Assembly (NCBI GenBank): GCA_947492475.1 | Contig: CANLNM010000003.1 | Coordinates: forward strand, 1-64,000 | Length of the DNA: 64,000 bases | Direction of reading: 5' to 3' | Origin: an uncultured Paracoccaceae bacterium | GTDB taxonomy: Bacteria; Pseudomonadota; Alphaproteobacteria; Rhodobacterales; Rhodobacteraceae | Shown: piece after piece, positions 15,570 through 25,784 of the stretch | Numbering within the stretch: position 1 is the first letter of the stretch | Layout of the letters: the number at the start of each line of letters is the position of its first letter | Made by a program: the position numbers and the translations under genes | Notes under the pieces: model-generated | Told to the model about the DNA's origin: nothing | Database searches by the model: none | What the model saw: the letters and a program-made list of their open reading frames with translations, nothing else

Positions 15570-18416
15570 ATGACCTTTAAACTGACCGATTACGCAGCCT
15601 ATGATTTTGCCAATCGCCGTCATATCGGGCCCAGCCCGCAAGAAATGGCGGATATGTTGCAGGTCATCGGATTTAAAACACTGGATCAACTGATCGACGC
15701 CACGGTGCCGGTCAGCATCCGCCAGCAGGATCCGCTGGAATGGGGGCCGGCCCTGTCAGAACGTGACGCTTTGCACCACATGAAACAGGTCGCGGGCAAA
15801 AACAAAGTCCTGACATCCCTGATTGGTCAGGGCTATTACGGCACTGCCACACCGGCGCCGATCCTGCGCAACATTCTGGAAAATCCAGCCTGGTACACGG
15901 CTTACACCCCCTATCAGCCGGAAATCTCCCAAGGCCGGCTTGAGGCGCTGTTGAATTACCAAACCATGGTCAGCGATTTGACCGGGCTCGACATCGCCAA
16001 CGCATCCCTGCTCGATGAATCCACGGCAGCGGCCGAGGCCATGACAATGGCCAAGAGGGCCGGTAAATCCAAGGCCAAGGCCTTCTTTGTCGATGAAAAT
16101 TGCCACCCCCAGAACATCGCCGTGATCAAAACCCGCGCTGAACCGCTGGACATTGAAATCATCGTGGGCAACCCGGATGATCTGGTCGCCGAAAATGTGT
16201 TTGGTGCGATTTTCCAGTATCCCGGCACCTATGGCCATGTGCGCGATTTCACCGCTGAAATCGACGCGCTGCATGCGGTCAAAGCGTTGGCAATTGTCAT
16301 TGCCGACCCGCTGGCGCTGACCCTCCTCAAAAGCCCCGGTGAAATGGGCGCTGACATTGCGGTTGGCTCAACCCAGCGCTTTGGCGTGCCCATGGGCTTT
16401 GGCGGGCCGCACGCGGCCTATATGGCTTGTCGCGATGCTTATAAACGCGCCATGCCGGGCCGGATTATCGGCGTGTCTGTCGATGCGCGCGGCAATTCCG
16501 CCTATCGGTTGTCGCTGCAAACCCGCGAACAGCATATTCGCCGCGAAAAGGCCAATTCCAACGTCTGCACCGCGCAGGCTTTGTTGGCTGTCATGGCGTC
16601 AATGTATGCGGTCTATCACGGGCCTGATGGGCTAAAGGCGATTGCCCAAACCGTGCATCGACACACCGCCCGTCTGGCCAATGGGCTAGAGGCGGCAGGC
16701 TTCGCGGTGGAACCCGAAACTTTCTTTGATACCATCACGGTAGAGGTCGGCGCGTTGCAGACCACAGTGATGAACGCAGCCGTGTCCGAAGGCATCAACC
16801 TGCGCAAAGTGGGCGATACAAAGATCGGGATTTCGCTAGATGAAATGACCCGCTTTGACACAATCGAAGCGTTGTGGCGCGCCTTTGGCATCACTCGCAA
16901 AGCCACCAAAGATCAGGCCTACCGCCTGCCCGACGGCGCCCTACGCGAAAGCGCCTATTTGACCCACGAAACATTCCATCGCAACCGCGCTGAGGCGGAA
17001 ATGACCCGCTATATGCGGCGTCTGGCCGATCGCGATCTGGCGCTGGACCGCGCGATGATCCCGCTGGGGTCGTGCACAATGAAACTGAACGCCACCGTGG
17101 AAATGATCCCGGTGACATGGCCGGAATTTGGCGATCTGCATCCGTTTGTGCCCAAAGATCAGGCCGCCGGGTATCACGAAATGATCGATGATCTGAACGA
17201 CAAACTGTGTCAGATCACCGGCTATGACGCGATTTCACAGCAGCCCAATTCGGGCGCGCAGGGCGAATATGCCGGTCTGCTGACGATCCGCAATTATCAC
17301 ATGTCTCAGGGCCAAGCGCAGCGCAATGTCTGCCTGATCCCCACATCCGCCCACGGCACCAACCCCGCCAGCGCCCAGATGGTCGGCTGGAAAGTGGTGC
17401 CTGTTGCATCAGATGAGGATGGCAACATCGATCTGGATGATTTCCGCGCCAAGGCGGAAAAATTCAGCGACACATTGGCGGGTTGCATGATCACATACCC
17501 ATCCACCCACGGCGTATTTGAGGAAACCGTGCAAGAGGTCTGTCAGATCACCCATGATCACGGCGGTCAGGTCTATATCGACGGCGCCAATATGAACGCC
17601 ATGGTTGGCCTGTCCCGACCCGGTGATATCGGCGGTGATGTCAGCCATTTGAACCTGCATAAAACGTTCTGCATTCCCCATGGTGGCGGTGGCCCCGGTA
17701 TGGGTCCGATCGGGGTGAAATCCCACCTGACCGAACACCTGCCCGGTCACCCGGAATATGGCAGCGCGGTGGGTCCTGTATCTGCGGCTCCGTTTGGGTC
17801 GCCGTCGATCCTGCCGGTGTCGTGGGCCTATATCCTGTTGATGGGCGGCACTGGTTTGACCCAAGCCACCAAGGTCGCGATCCTGAACGCCAACTATATC
17901 GCCGCCCGCCTGAAAGACGCCTATGACATTCTTTACACGTCCACTTCTGGTCGTGTGGCCCATGAATGTATTCTGGACACGCGCCCACTGGCAGACAGCG
18001 CGGGTGTCAGCGTTGACGACATCGCCAAACGCCTGATGGATAGCGGGTTTCACGCGCCTACCATGTCGTGGCCTGTGGCGGGCACTTTGATGGTGGAACC
18101 CACAGAATCTGAACCCAAGGCCGAACTGGACCGGTTTATCGACGCGATGTTGTCGATCCGCGCCGAAGCCCAAGACATCGAAGACGGTAAGATCGACGCC
18201 GAAAATAACCCGCTGAAACATGCACCACACACGGTTGCGGATTTGGTCGGGGATTGGGATCGTCCTTATACGCGGCAACAGGCCTGTTATCCGGCTGGAT
18301 CGCTAGGGGTCGATAAATATTGGCCGCCGGTGAACCGGGTTGATAACGCCTATGGGGATCGCAATCTGGTCTGCACTTGCCCACCCATGGACGCCTATGC
18401 AGAGGCCGCAGAATAA
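15570..18416 (+). CDS. gcvP: Glycine dehydrogenase (decarboxylating), P protein
   Basis: A 948-residue PLP enzyme that decarboxylates glycine and loads the aminomethyl group onto GcvH. It is the long, single-chain form, with both halves of the dimeric enzymes fused. The N-half has [14 protein letters not shown] and the C-half carries the PLP lysine at about 698 in [27 protein letters not shown] precedes the ATG at 15570. It is the last gene of the operon and is followed by a strong terminator. The lipoamide dehydrogenase (L protein) is not in the window and is expected elsewhere. Confidence 0.97.
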   Translation: MTFKLTDYAAYDFANRRHIGPSPQEMADMLQVIGFKTLDQLIDATVPVSIRQQDPLEWGPALSERDALHHMKQVAGKNKVLTSLIGQGYYGTATPAPILRNILENPAWYTAYTPYQPEISQGRLEALLNYQTMVSDLTGLDIANASLLDESTAAAEAMTMAKRAGKSKAKAFFVDENCHPQNIAVIKTRAEPLDIEIIVGNPDDLVAENVFGAIFQYPGTYGHVRDFTAEIDALHAVKALAIVIADPLALTLLKSPGEMGADIAVGSTQRFGVPMGFGGPHAAYMACRDAYKRAMPGRIIGVSVDARGNSAYRLSLQTREQHIRREKANSNVCTAQALLAVMASMYAVYHGPDGLKAIAQTVHRHTARLANGLEAAGFAVEPETFFDTITVEVGALQTTVMNAAVSEGINLRKVGDTKIGISLDEMTRFDTIEALWRAFGITRKATKDQAYRLPDGALRESAYLTHETFHRNRAEAEMTRYMRRLADRDLALDRAMIPLGSCTMKLNATVEMIPVTWPEFGDLHPFVPKDQAAGYHEMIDDLNDKLCQITGYDAISQQPNSGAQGEYAGLLTIRNYHMSQGQAQRNVCLIPTSAHGTNPASAQMVGWKVVPVASDEDGNIDLDDFRAKAEKFSDTLAGCMITYPSTHGVFEETVQEVCQITHDHGGQVYIDGANMNAMVGLSRPGDIGGDVSHLNLHKTFCIPHGGGGPGMGPIGVKSHLTEHLPGHPEYGSAVGPVSAAPFGSPSILPVSWAYILLMGGTGLTQATKVAILNANYIAARLKDAYDILYTSTSGRVAHECILDTRPLADSAGVSVDDIAKRLMDSGFHAPTMSWPVAGTLMVEPTESEPKAELDRFIDAMLSIRAEAQDIEDGKIDAENNPLKHAPHTVADLVGDWDRPYTRQQACYPAGSLGVDKYWPPVNRVDNAYGDRNLVCTCPPMDAYAEAAE

Positions 18417-18434
18417 CAGCTGCACACTATCACC

Positions 18435-18459
18435 AAAAGGGGGCCACGCGCCCCCTTTT
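18435..18459. terminator. Bidirectional terminator between gcvP and the nas operon end
   Basis: AAAAGGGGGC and GCCCCCTTTT arms around a short CACGC loop. It ends the gcv transcript on + and, with T4 on the other strand, the nas-siroheme transcript on -. It overlaps the stop codon of the minus-strand gene at 18458. Confidence 0.8.
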
Positions 18460-19435
18460 ACATGTCTGGGATACAGCCCGGTTTACCGGCGCATTGCAGC
18501 CCCGGCACACATTCCACATCCACATCAATCAGGGATGTAAAGCGCGCACAACCTTGTCCCGCCCCCAATATGCGCACCACATTGCGCCCCTCAGCCGCAT
18601 CGCGCGCCATCATCGCCTCGGCCCCCGGCAGATCCGGTTGCAACTGACGTCGCTCTGCATCCCGGCGGGCCAATTCCAGAATGTCTGGCAGCGGGCCATC
18701 GTAGTAAATCACATCCGCTTCTTGCAGGCGTTCCACCGCGCGCAGGGTCAGCAAATCCCGCGTTTCAGGCAGGGAAATCAACGTGATCCCACCGCCGGTG
18801 TCACCTGCCCCGCCTGCGGCAATCGCCTGTTTCAGCATCTTGGCCGCGTCCCGTTCCGCGCCACGCTTAAACGCCTGCCACGGCCCCTGCCCAAAGGCCC
18901 AGCGCCAGAATGCCCGGCGTTTTTGCGGTTCAACATCACGCGCCACGGCCACCCGTAACCGCCCCGCCAACGCAGCAAAGGCCCCAAGCCGCGGGTCCAG
19001 CAATTGTTCGATCCGGGTTTTTAATCCGCGCGCCAAAATCGGCGCCGTTCCTTCGGTGCCAATGGCCACCACAACCGGGTCACGATCCACAATCGACGGG
19101 GTTGTCACGTCACATAAATCCGGCCGATCCACGACATTGACCAATGCGCCGACGGATTTGGCCACGCCGTGCAACGCGGCGTCGTGATCCTCATCCCCAG
19201 TGGCGATAAACACCAGCGCGGCATCGGCAAAAACACCCGCCGTTTCATCGCGGATATGCGTGGCACGCCCCTCATCCACCAAGGCCTGTAATTCGTCATC
19301 CAGATCCGGCGCGGCCAGCACGATTTTCGCCTCGGTTTTCAGCAGCAAACGCGCCTTTTGGGCGGCCTGTTCGCCGCCGCCCGCAATCACAACCCGCCGG
19401 TTCGCGACAACGATAAACATCGGAAATGATTTCAT
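18458..19435 (-). CDS. Siroheme synthase: precorrin-2 dehydrogenase/ferrochelatase with a reduced methyltransferase-like tail
   Basis: A 325-residue protein. Residues about 1-205 match the N-terminal module of CysG, which oxidises precorrin-2 with NAD and inserts iron: VVIAGGGEQAAQKARLLLK at 15-33, then VNVVDRPDLCDVTTPS carrying the aspartate CysG uses. The rest, about 100 residues, resembles only the start of uroporphyrinogen-III methyltransferase (DLLTLRAVERLQEADVIYYD, then LARRDAERR). The GAGPGDP SAM loop is replaced by SLPETRD, and some 150 residues are missing. So methyl transfer is probably not done here. It makes siroheme for NirB, whose gene is in the same operon. The start overlaps the upstream stop (ATGA). 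Confidence 0.82.
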   Translation of the reverse strand: MKSFPMFIVVANRRVVIAGGGEQAAQKARLLLKTEAKIVLAAPDLDDELQALVDEGRATHIRDETAGVFADAALVFIATGDEDHDAALHGVAKSVGALVNVVDRPDLCDVTTPSIVDRDPVVVAIGTEGTAPILARGLKTRIEQLLDPRLGAFAALAGRLRVAVARDVEPQKRRAFWRWAFGQGPWQAFKRGAERDAAKMLKQAIAAGGAGDTGGGITLISLPETRDLLTLRAVERLQEADVIYYDGPLPDILELARRDAERRQLQPDLPGAEAMMARDAAEGRNVVRILGAGQGCARFTSLIDVDVECVPGLQCAGKPGCIPDM

Positions 19436-20394
19436 CTGGCGTCCCACAATGCCTGAATGCGCGCCCGTGCATCCGCAACGCCCAGCGTTTTCAGCGCCGA
19501 CGTGGCCGTGCCTAAAACGATCGCTTCGGCAAAGTCATCCTGCAGAGTGCCCCCCCAAAGTGCCGCCAAGGCGGATGGGTCAGAGGGCGCTTCGGCCAGG
19601 CGTTGCACCTGATCGATCTGCGCGGGGGCCGATGTGTCAAACGCCACCCCGTCGCGCAAACCAAACAGCGCGATTTCTTTGCTGGGATGACGTTCAAATT
19701 CGCCCCCGCCACCCTTTAGGACGGTCAGATTTTTCTGCCCTAAAATGCGCCCAACATCCTGTTGCAGCCCCCGATAGGGCGGATGAAACACGCCTTGCAC
19801 TGCGGCATCCGCGGCAAACGGGTTCAGCACCCGCAACAACGTGTTCACACAGGACCGAAGCCCCAAAACATCGCGCAATCGCAACAGATCAAACAGCGCG
19901 GGCGACAGGGTTTCCAACGGCAAATACGCGATATTGCTCAGGCGCAGATTTTCGCCCGCCTCGGCCACGGATGCGGCTTTGACCACGCCAATTACTGACA
20001 GGGCATTGCGCACGGATGCGGCTGGGTTCTGATGCGAATTCCAGCCATGTAACAGCACAGGGTACCCCGCCCGTGCCACCAATTTGGCCGACAGCAAAAA
20101 CCAAGGCAGCCCCCGCGTGCGCCCCGCCGCATAGGTCGGCCAATCCAACGCGGGTTGCATCGGGATCGGCGGCAATGTGGCCCGCGCGGCGCGGGCGAAC
20201 CCGGCCAATTCTTCGGGCTGTTCACCCTTCATGCGCAAGAGCATCAGCAACGCCCCAATGGATTCCGGGGCCGCGTCCCCGTTTAGGATCAGGGTCATCG
20301 CCTCTTGGGCTTCTTCTAGCGTTAAGGATCGCGACCGACCCGGGCCACGCCCCAAAATCCGTACATAGGGCGCCAGCCCGGTTTTGGCATTCAT
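19432..20394 (-). CDS. TrpD2/YbiB-like protein (anthranilate phosphoribosyltransferase paralogue)
   Basis: A 320-residue member of the glycosyltransferase family 3 fold. It has the small N-terminal helical domain (EEAQEAMTLILNGDAAPESIGALLMLLRMKGEQPEELAGFARAAR) and a phosphoribosyltransferase-like body. The TrpD glycine-rich signature is replaced by LLHGWNSHQNP, as in YbiB/TrpD2 proteins, which bind nucleic acid rather than make tryptophan. It lies 13 bases after nasA and overlaps the siroheme gene, so it is co-transcribed with nitrate assimilation. True trp genes are elsewhere in the window. Its role in nitrate use is unknown. Confidence 0.78.
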   Translation of the reverse strand: MNAKTGLAPYVRILGRGPGRSRSLTLEEAQEAMTLILNGDAAPESIGALLMLLRMKGEQPEELAGFARAARATLPPIPMQPALDWPTYAAGRTRGLPWFLLSAKLVARAGYPVLLHGWNSHQNPAASVRNALSVIGVVKAASVAEAGENLRLSNIAYLPLETLSPALFDLLRLRDVLGLRSCVNTLLRVLNPFAADAAVQGVFHPPYRGLQQDVGRILGQKNLTVLKGGGGEFERHPSKEIALFGLRDGVAFDTSAPAQIDQVQRLAEAPSDPSALAALWGGTLQDDFAEAIVLGTATSALKTLGVADARARIQALWDAR

Positions 20395-20407
20395 AAAGGG
20401 TTCAGTT

Positions 20408-23020
20408 TCATTCTGCGGCGACTTTCACCTGTGCCCGGCCCAATAATGCGGTCAATTCGGGTTTGCACGACCCGCAATTTGTGCCCGCCTGCAACGCCAC
20501 GCCAATGGCATCGACATTGATCAGCCCCTGCGTTTCAATTGCCGTCAGGATAGTGTTCACACCAACCCCAAAACAAGAGCAAAGCGTCGGGCCCGGATCC
20601 GGCATGTCCGCACCGGGGCGTCCGGCCAGAATGCGCGGGCTGTTTTGCCCCAGCTGCCCGGCTAGATAATCGCGAGACACCGCAATCGGATCCGGCCCCG
20701 CAAACAAGGCCCCAACGACGATCCCATCCCGCAAAATCGCAATTCGCGCATGACCGCGCGCTTTGTCGAGCACAGAAATCACGTCACCGTCGGACAAGCC
20801 CAACAAACTGCGCGTATAGGTTTCCCAATTGTCCGGCACGTCATCCGCGGCCAATTCCAGACGCCATCCCCCCGCCACGCGGGCCGTGGCCCAATAGGCG
20901 GTGTTGGGATTTGGCGTCTGGGTTGTGATCGCATAGCCGTACCAATTGGCGTGAAATTTTTCGACCGAAACCACAGATGCTTTGCTGTCGGGCTGGCCGC
21001 TAAACGGGTCCACATTAGCCGTCACAAGGTCATCAATACGCCCGCTTGGGGCGGTTTCCCCGGTCCAGTGGATCGGCGCAAACGGATTGCCCGGACTTAC
21101 CGCGTCAGAAATCAGCACCCGCAACAGGGCTGTGCCAGTGGGGCTATTCAGACGCACAATATCCGAAGGCGACAGGCCCAGATCGGTGGCATCCTTTAGG
21201 TGAAGTTCCAAAAACGGTTCAGCCAAATGCGCCGACAAACGCGGTGATTTGGCGCTGCGGGTCATCGTGTGCCATTGATCGCGGATCCGCCCGGTATTCA
21301 GACGATAGGGGTATTTGGCACTGCGTTTGGACGGTAGATCGGCCTGTTTAACCGCCAGCATTTGCGCCTTGTGATTGGGGGTATAAAACACCCCATCCGC
21401 AAAGAAACGCCCGCCACGGCGGGATGCAGTCACCGGCCAGCGTGTGGGGGTCAACGTCGCATAATCCGTATCCTTCAGATCGCTAAACCCTGAAATATCA
21501 AAGTCTTTTCCCAATGCGCCAGCACGCCCCGAAAGGGCTGCATATTCGCGAAAAATCTGCGCAGGTGTTTGGTAATCAAACGCGTGTTGCCAACCCATGC
21601 GACGCCCCACTTCGGCCAGTTGCGCCCAATCGGCGCGGGCCTGACCGGGGATGGGTAAAAACGCCCGTTGGCGGCTGATTGTGCGATCCGAATTGGTGAC
21701 GGTCCCGTCCTTTTCGCCCCACCCGGCGGCGGGCAAAACCACATCGGCCAGTTGTGCCGTGTCGGTTTGATCGGTCAGATCACTGACCACCACAAAGTCG
21801 CAGGATTTGATCGCGGCGCGCACAGCCGCCGCGTCGGGCATGGACACGGCCGGGTTGGTGTGGATGATCCACAGCGCCTTGATCTGACCATTGCCAGCGG
21901 CTTTGAACAGATCAACGGCCTTTCGTCCCGGTTTATCCGCAACATTGGGCACATCCCAAAAATCCGCCACACAGGCGCGATGGTCAGGGTTTTCCAGATC
22001 CAGATGACAGGCCAGCATATTGGCAAGCCCACCCACTTCTCGGCCGCCCATCGCATTGGGCTGACCTGTGACGGAAAATGGCCCCATGCCGGGGCGTCCG
22101 ATGCGCCCGGTGGCCAGATGGCAGTTCAGGATCGCGTTGACTTTGTCGGTGCCATTTGCGCTTTGGTTGACGCCTTGGGAATAGATCGTGACCACGTTTT
22201 TATGTGCAACCCAAAGGTCATAGAAATCCTGTAATTTCTGAGGGTCAAGGCCGGTTTTGGTCAGATCAACCTGTTGAGCAATGTCCAACGCTGCATCAAA
22301 CCCGTCCACATGCTGTAAATAGGTGCCGTCAACGGCATCGGCCTGGGCGATGGCCGACAACAGACCATTAAACAGCGCCACGTCGCTGCCGGTTTTTAGC
22401 GGTAGATGCAGGTCTGCGATGTCGCAACTCGCTGTGCGGCGCGGGTCGATCACCACCACTTTGGTGCCGTGATCCTTGCGGGCGGCGACCAATCGCTGGA
22501 ACAGGACCGGATGGCACCATGCCAGATTTGATCCAACCAAAACCACCAGATCGGCCTGTTCGATATCGGCGTAGGTGCCCGGCACCGTATCGGTCCCAAA
22601 GGCCCGTTTATGCCCCGCCACCGACGACGACATGCAAAGCCGTGAATTGGTGTCGATATTGGCCGATCCGATGAAACCTTTCATCAGTTTATTGGCCACA
22701 TAGTAGTCTTCGGTCAGCAATTGACCGGACACATAAAACCCAACACTGTCGGGGCCATAGGTGCCAGTGGCGGCCTTGAATTTCTGTGCCACCAGATCCA
22801 GAGCAGTATCCCAGCTGGCCTGTTGCCCGCCCACCATCGGGTGTAGCAAACGGCCCGTCAGGTCCACCGTTTCCCCCAATGCGGACCCTTTGGAACACAG
22901 GCGGCCAAAATTGGCCGGATGGTTTGGGTCGCCTTGGATTTGCACGCCGCCCTGCCCGTCCGGGCTGGCGATCACACCGCAGCCCACGCCACAATAGGGA
23001 CAGGTTGTGCAGATGCTCAT
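20408..23020 (-). CDS. nasA: Assimilatory nitrate reductase catalytic subunit
   Basis: An 870-residue molybdopterin (bis-MGD) oxidoreductase that reduces nitrate to nitrite in the cytoplasm. The N-terminal [4Fe-4S] ligands are C7, C10, C14 and C42 (CPYCGVGC, then GRLCSKGSALG). The molybdopterin body follows, including GRPGMGPFSVTGQPNAMGGREVGGL. A C-terminal BFD-like [2Fe-2S] domain has C814, C816, C849 and C852, as in many NasA proteins that take electrons from a flavoprotein or ferredoxin. The ATG at 23020 overlaps the nirD stop (ATGA); an earlier frame would add 67 unrelated residues. No separate NasB/NasC electron donor lies in this operon. Confidence 0.95.
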   Translation of the reverse strand: MSICTTCPYCGVGCGVIASPDGQGGVQIQGDPNHPANFGRLCSKGSALGETVDLTGRLLHPMVGGQQASWDTALDLVAQKFKAATGTYGPDSVGFYVSGQLLTEDYYVANKLMKGFIGSANIDTNSRLCMSSSVAGHKRAFGTDTVPGTYADIEQADLVVLVGSNLAWCHPVLFQRLVAARKDHGTKVVVIDPRRTASCDIADLHLPLKTGSDVALFNGLLSAIAQADAVDGTYLQHVDGFDAALDIAQQVDLTKTGLDPQKLQDFYDLWVAHKNVVTIYSQGVNQSANGTDKVNAILNCHLATGRIGRPGMGPFSVTGQPNAMGGREVGGLANMLACHLDLENPDHRACVADFWDVPNVADKPGRKAVDLFKAAGNGQIKALWIIHTNPAVSMPDAAAVRAAIKSCDFVVVSDLTDQTDTAQLADVVLPAAGWGEKDGTVTNSDRTISRQRAFLPIPGQARADWAQLAEVGRRMGWQHAFDYQTPAQIFREYAALSGRAGALGKDFDISGFSDLKDTDYATLTPTRWPVTASRRGGRFFADGVFYTPNHKAQMLAVKQADLPSKRSAKYPYRLNTGRIRDQWHTMTRSAKSPRLSAHLAEPFLELHLKDATDLGLSPSDIVRLNSPTGTALLRVLISDAVSPGNPFAPIHWTGETAPSGRIDDLVTANVDPFSGQPDSKASVVSVEKFHANWYGYAITTQTPNPNTAYWATARVAGGWRLELAADDVPDNWETYTRSLLGLSDGDVISVLDKARGHARIAILRDGIVVGALFAGPDPIAVSRDYLAGQLGQNSPRILAGRPGADMPDPGPTLCSCFGVGVNTILTAIETQGLINVDAIGVALQAGTNCGSCKPELTALLGRAQVKVAAE

Positions 23021-23349
23021 GCGGCGCTCCGTTTGTCCAAGGTTGCGCCGTCGATCAACAAACGGCCCTCTTCGATGCGGATCGGATAGGTGGCGATTTG
23101 GCCCTGATCTGCGCCCTGCGCCTGCCCGGTTTCCAGCGAAAACACCCAATTGTGCAGCGGGCACGTCACAGATTTGCCATGCACGATACCTTCTGACAGG
23201 GGGCCTTGTTTGTGCGGGCATGTATCCGATGTGGCAAAGGCTTCGTTTTCGGCAGTGCGAAACACTGCCACGCAGCCCACGGGTGATTTGATCACGCGCG
23301 CCCCGCGCAAAGGGATGTCGGTGATGGCGCCAATGTCGATCCAGATCAT
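23017..23349 (-). CDS. nirD: Nitrite reductase (NADH) small subunit
   Basis: A 110-residue Rieske-type protein, partner of NirB in reducing nitrite to ammonium. The cluster ligands are present as CPHKQGPL (about 44-51) and CPLHNWVF (about 63-70), so this form keeps a full Rieske site. It overlaps nirB upstream and nasA downstream by four bases each (ATGA), indicating tight translational coupling and matched amounts. Confidence 0.95.
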   Translation of the reverse strand: MIWIDIGAITDIPLRGARVIKSPVGCVAVFRTAENEAFATSDTCPHKQGPLSEGIVHGKSVTCPLHNWVFSLETGQAQGADQGQIATYPIRIEEGRLLIDGATLDKRSAA

Positions 23350-25781
23350 TCTGCGGCCTCCAATGTCAGGTCCGCCATCGGGCGATAGGCGGCGGCGTTA
23401 TTGTCAATGTGATCGGCCCAAGGATCGGCGCGATAGACCGATTGCGACAGATCGAACCGGGCGGCCAATGCGGCGCGACTGTCCAGATCGTTGATCTGTT
23501 CCTTGCACCAATCCAGCCCAACACGGCCCACCCATTTGAACACGCGGTCCAGATAGCGGGCGTTTTCACGATAAAGCTGGGTAAAGGCGTTGATGACCTC
23601 GATCACCTCTTCTTCGGTGGTGACTTTGATCAGGGCTTCGGTTTCTTTAACCTCCATCCCGGCCGCGCCTGCGACCGAAATTTCATAGCCCGAATCCACG
23701 CAGATCACGCCGATATCTTTGCAGGTGGCTTCGGCGCAATTGCGTGGGCAACCTGACACGCCCAGTTTCAATTTATGCGGAGTCCAAGACCCCCATAATT
23801 CCTTTTCCAGCTTGATCCCCAACCCGGTGCTGTCTTGGGTCGCAACCCGGCAATGGTCTGTTCCGACACAGGTTTTCACTGTGCGCAGGCCCTTGGAATA
23901 GGCGTGTCCTGACACCATGCCCGCCTGATTAAGGTCATACCAGATCGCCGGCAGGTCCTGTTTTTTAACCCCCAGCAAATCGATCCGCTGACCACCGGTC
24001 ACCTTGACCGTTGGCACGTTGTATTTGTCGGCGGCATCCGCAATGGCGCGCAGCTCAGATGGGGTGGTGATCCCCCCCCACATGCGCGGCACAACGGAAT
24101 AGGTCCCGTCCTTTTGGATGTTGGCGTGGTTGCGTTCGTTGACAAATCGCGACTGCGGATCGTCGATGTAATCCACGGGCCAATCCGACAGCAGGTAGTA
24201 ATTGATCGCCGGGCGGCACACGTGACACCCGTTGCGGGTTTTCCAACCCAGTTCCTGCCAAACCGCGTCCTGGGATTTGAGTTCCTGAGATTTGATCAAC
24301 CGGCGCACGTCATCATGGCCCAGATCGGTACAGCCACAGATCGATGCGGCCGCGGGAACAACAAAGTCGTCCCCCAATGTCGCGGCCAAAACCTGTTCCA
24401 CCAAGGAGGTACAGGTGCCACAGGATGCGGATGCTTTGGTCGTGGCCCGGATCGCGCCCAGATCGGTTGCGCCATCGTTGATCGCGTCGGTGATTGTGCC
24501 TTTGCAAATGCCGTTACAGCCACAGATTTCCGCATCACGCGGTAAGGCTGCAACGGCCACCAAAGGGTCCACTTGGGCACCCCCTTGGAACGATGGGCCA
24601 AAGATCAACGTATCGCGCATATCAGACACGTCGGTTTTGTCTTTGATCAGGCCAAAGAACCAGTTGCCGTCTGCCGTATCGCCATACATCACCGCCCCAA
24701 TCAGGCGGTTTTGTTCCAACACCAGACGTTTATAAACGCCCCGCGCCGGGTCACGGAAAACGATGTCTTCGCGCCCCTCACCTGTCGCAAAATCCCCCGC
24801 ACTAAACAGATCACAGCCTGTGACTTTCAGTTTTGTGGCGACTTCTTTGGGTTCAAAAACCGCCTCTTCGTTCAGCAAGGTCTGGGCGACCACGCGGGCT
24901 TGGTCATAGATTGGCGCGACCAGCCCAAACAGCTGTCCGCGATGTTCCACACATTCGCCCATCGCCAGAATGGACGGATCAGAGGTGCGCATCGCATCAT
25001 CCACGGTGATGCCGCGTTCCACTTCGATCCGGGCATCGGTGGCCAGCCGCGTTTCGGGGCGAATGCCCACGGCCATCACCACCAGATCAGCCTCCAGACC
25101 TTCGTTATCTTCCAGCATCACGCCTTCGACCCGGTCTTCGCCCAGGATCGCCGCTGTGGACGCCTTGCACATGATGCGGATGCCTTTGTCTTCTAGGCTG
25201 CGGCGCAACAGGTACCCTGCGGCTTCGTCCAGTTGACGTTCCATCAGGTGGCCCATCAGATGCAGCACGGTCACATCCATGCCGCGCAGTTTCAGACCTG
25301 CCGCTGCCTCTAGGCCCAGCAGACCGCCGCCAATGACCACAGCCTTGGCGCCCGGTTTGGCGGCCGCATCGATCATGGCGTTGGTGTCGTCCAGATCGCG
25401 ATAGGAAATCACGCCCGGCAAATCCTTGCCCTGAACGGGGATGATAAACGGCGCTGACCCGGTGGCGATCAGCAGCATGTCATAGGCCACTTCGCCGTTT
25501 TGACCGATAACTATTTTGCGGTCGCGATCGATGGCCGTGACATGTTCGCCAAATCGGCAGGTCACGCCGCGCGCTTCGTACCAATCGGCGTCATGGGTGA
25601 CGATTTCTGCATAGGTTTTTTCGCCAGACAGCACAGGCGACAACATGATGCGGTTATAATTGCCACGCGGTTCGGCGTTAAACAGCGTCACCTCATAGGC
25701 GTCTGGATCGGCCTCCAGCAAATGTTCGAGCGCACGGCCCGATGCCATGCCTGCGCCGATAATAACAAGCTTCTTTTTCAT
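23346..25781 (-). CDS. nirB: Nitrite reductase (NADH) large subunit
   Basis: An 811-residue cytoplasmic enzyme that takes nitrite to ammonium with NADH. Residues about 1-380 form the FAD/NADH oxidoreductase (KKLVIIGAGMASGRALEHLLE, and KAVVIGGGLLGLEAAAGLKLRG). A BFD-type [2Fe-2S] region follows (CGCNGICKGTI and CGTCTSLVEQV). The sulfite/nitrite reductase module comes last, with siroheme/[4Fe-4S] ligands C638, C644, C678 and C682 (CVGTDHC.. GCPRNC). GGAG precedes the ATG at 25781. It sits three bases after the ABC ATPase gene in the nas operon. Confidence 0.96.
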   Translation of the reverse strand: MKKKLVIIGAGMASGRALEHLLEADPDAYEVTLFNAEPRGNYNRIMLSPVLSGEKTYAEIVTHDADWYEARGVTCRFGEHVTAIDRDRKIVIGQNGEVAYDMLLIATGSAPFIIPVQGKDLPGVISYRDLDDTNAMIDAAAKPGAKAVVIGGGLLGLEAAAGLKLRGMDVTVLHLMGHLMERQLDEAAGYLLRRSLEDKGIRIMCKASTAAILGEDRVEGVMLEDNEGLEADLVVMAVGIRPETRLATDARIEVERGITVDDAMRTSDPSILAMGECVEHRGQLFGLVAPIYDQARVVAQTLLNEEAVFEPKEVATKLKVTGCDLFSAGDFATGEGREDIVFRDPARGVYKRLVLEQNRLIGAVMYGDTADGNWFFGLIKDKTDVSDMRDTLIFGPSFQGGAQVDPLVAVAALPRDAEICGCNGICKGTITDAINDGATDLGAIRATTKASASCGTCTSLVEQVLAATLGDDFVVPAAASICGCTDLGHDDVRRLIKSQELKSQDAVWQELGWKTRNGCHVCRPAINYYLLSDWPVDYIDDPQSRFVNERNHANIQKDGTYSVVPRMWGGITTPSELRAIADAADKYNVPTVKVTGGQRIDLLGVKKQDLPAIWYDLNQAGMVSGHAYSKGLRTVKTCVGTDHCRVATQDSTGLGIKLEKELWGSWTPHKLKLGVSGCPRNCAEATCKDIGVICVDSGYEISVAGAAGMEVKETEALIKVTTEEEVIEVINAFTQLYRENARYLDRVFKWVGRVGLDWCKEQINDLDSRAALAARFDLSQSVYRADPWADHIDNNAAAYRPMADLTLEAAE

Positions 25782-25784
25782 GGT

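Noticed and set aside
17409-18278. - strand frame of 289 codons inside gcvP
   Set aside because: gcvP is continuous with full family motifs; the opposite frame has no recognisable protein.
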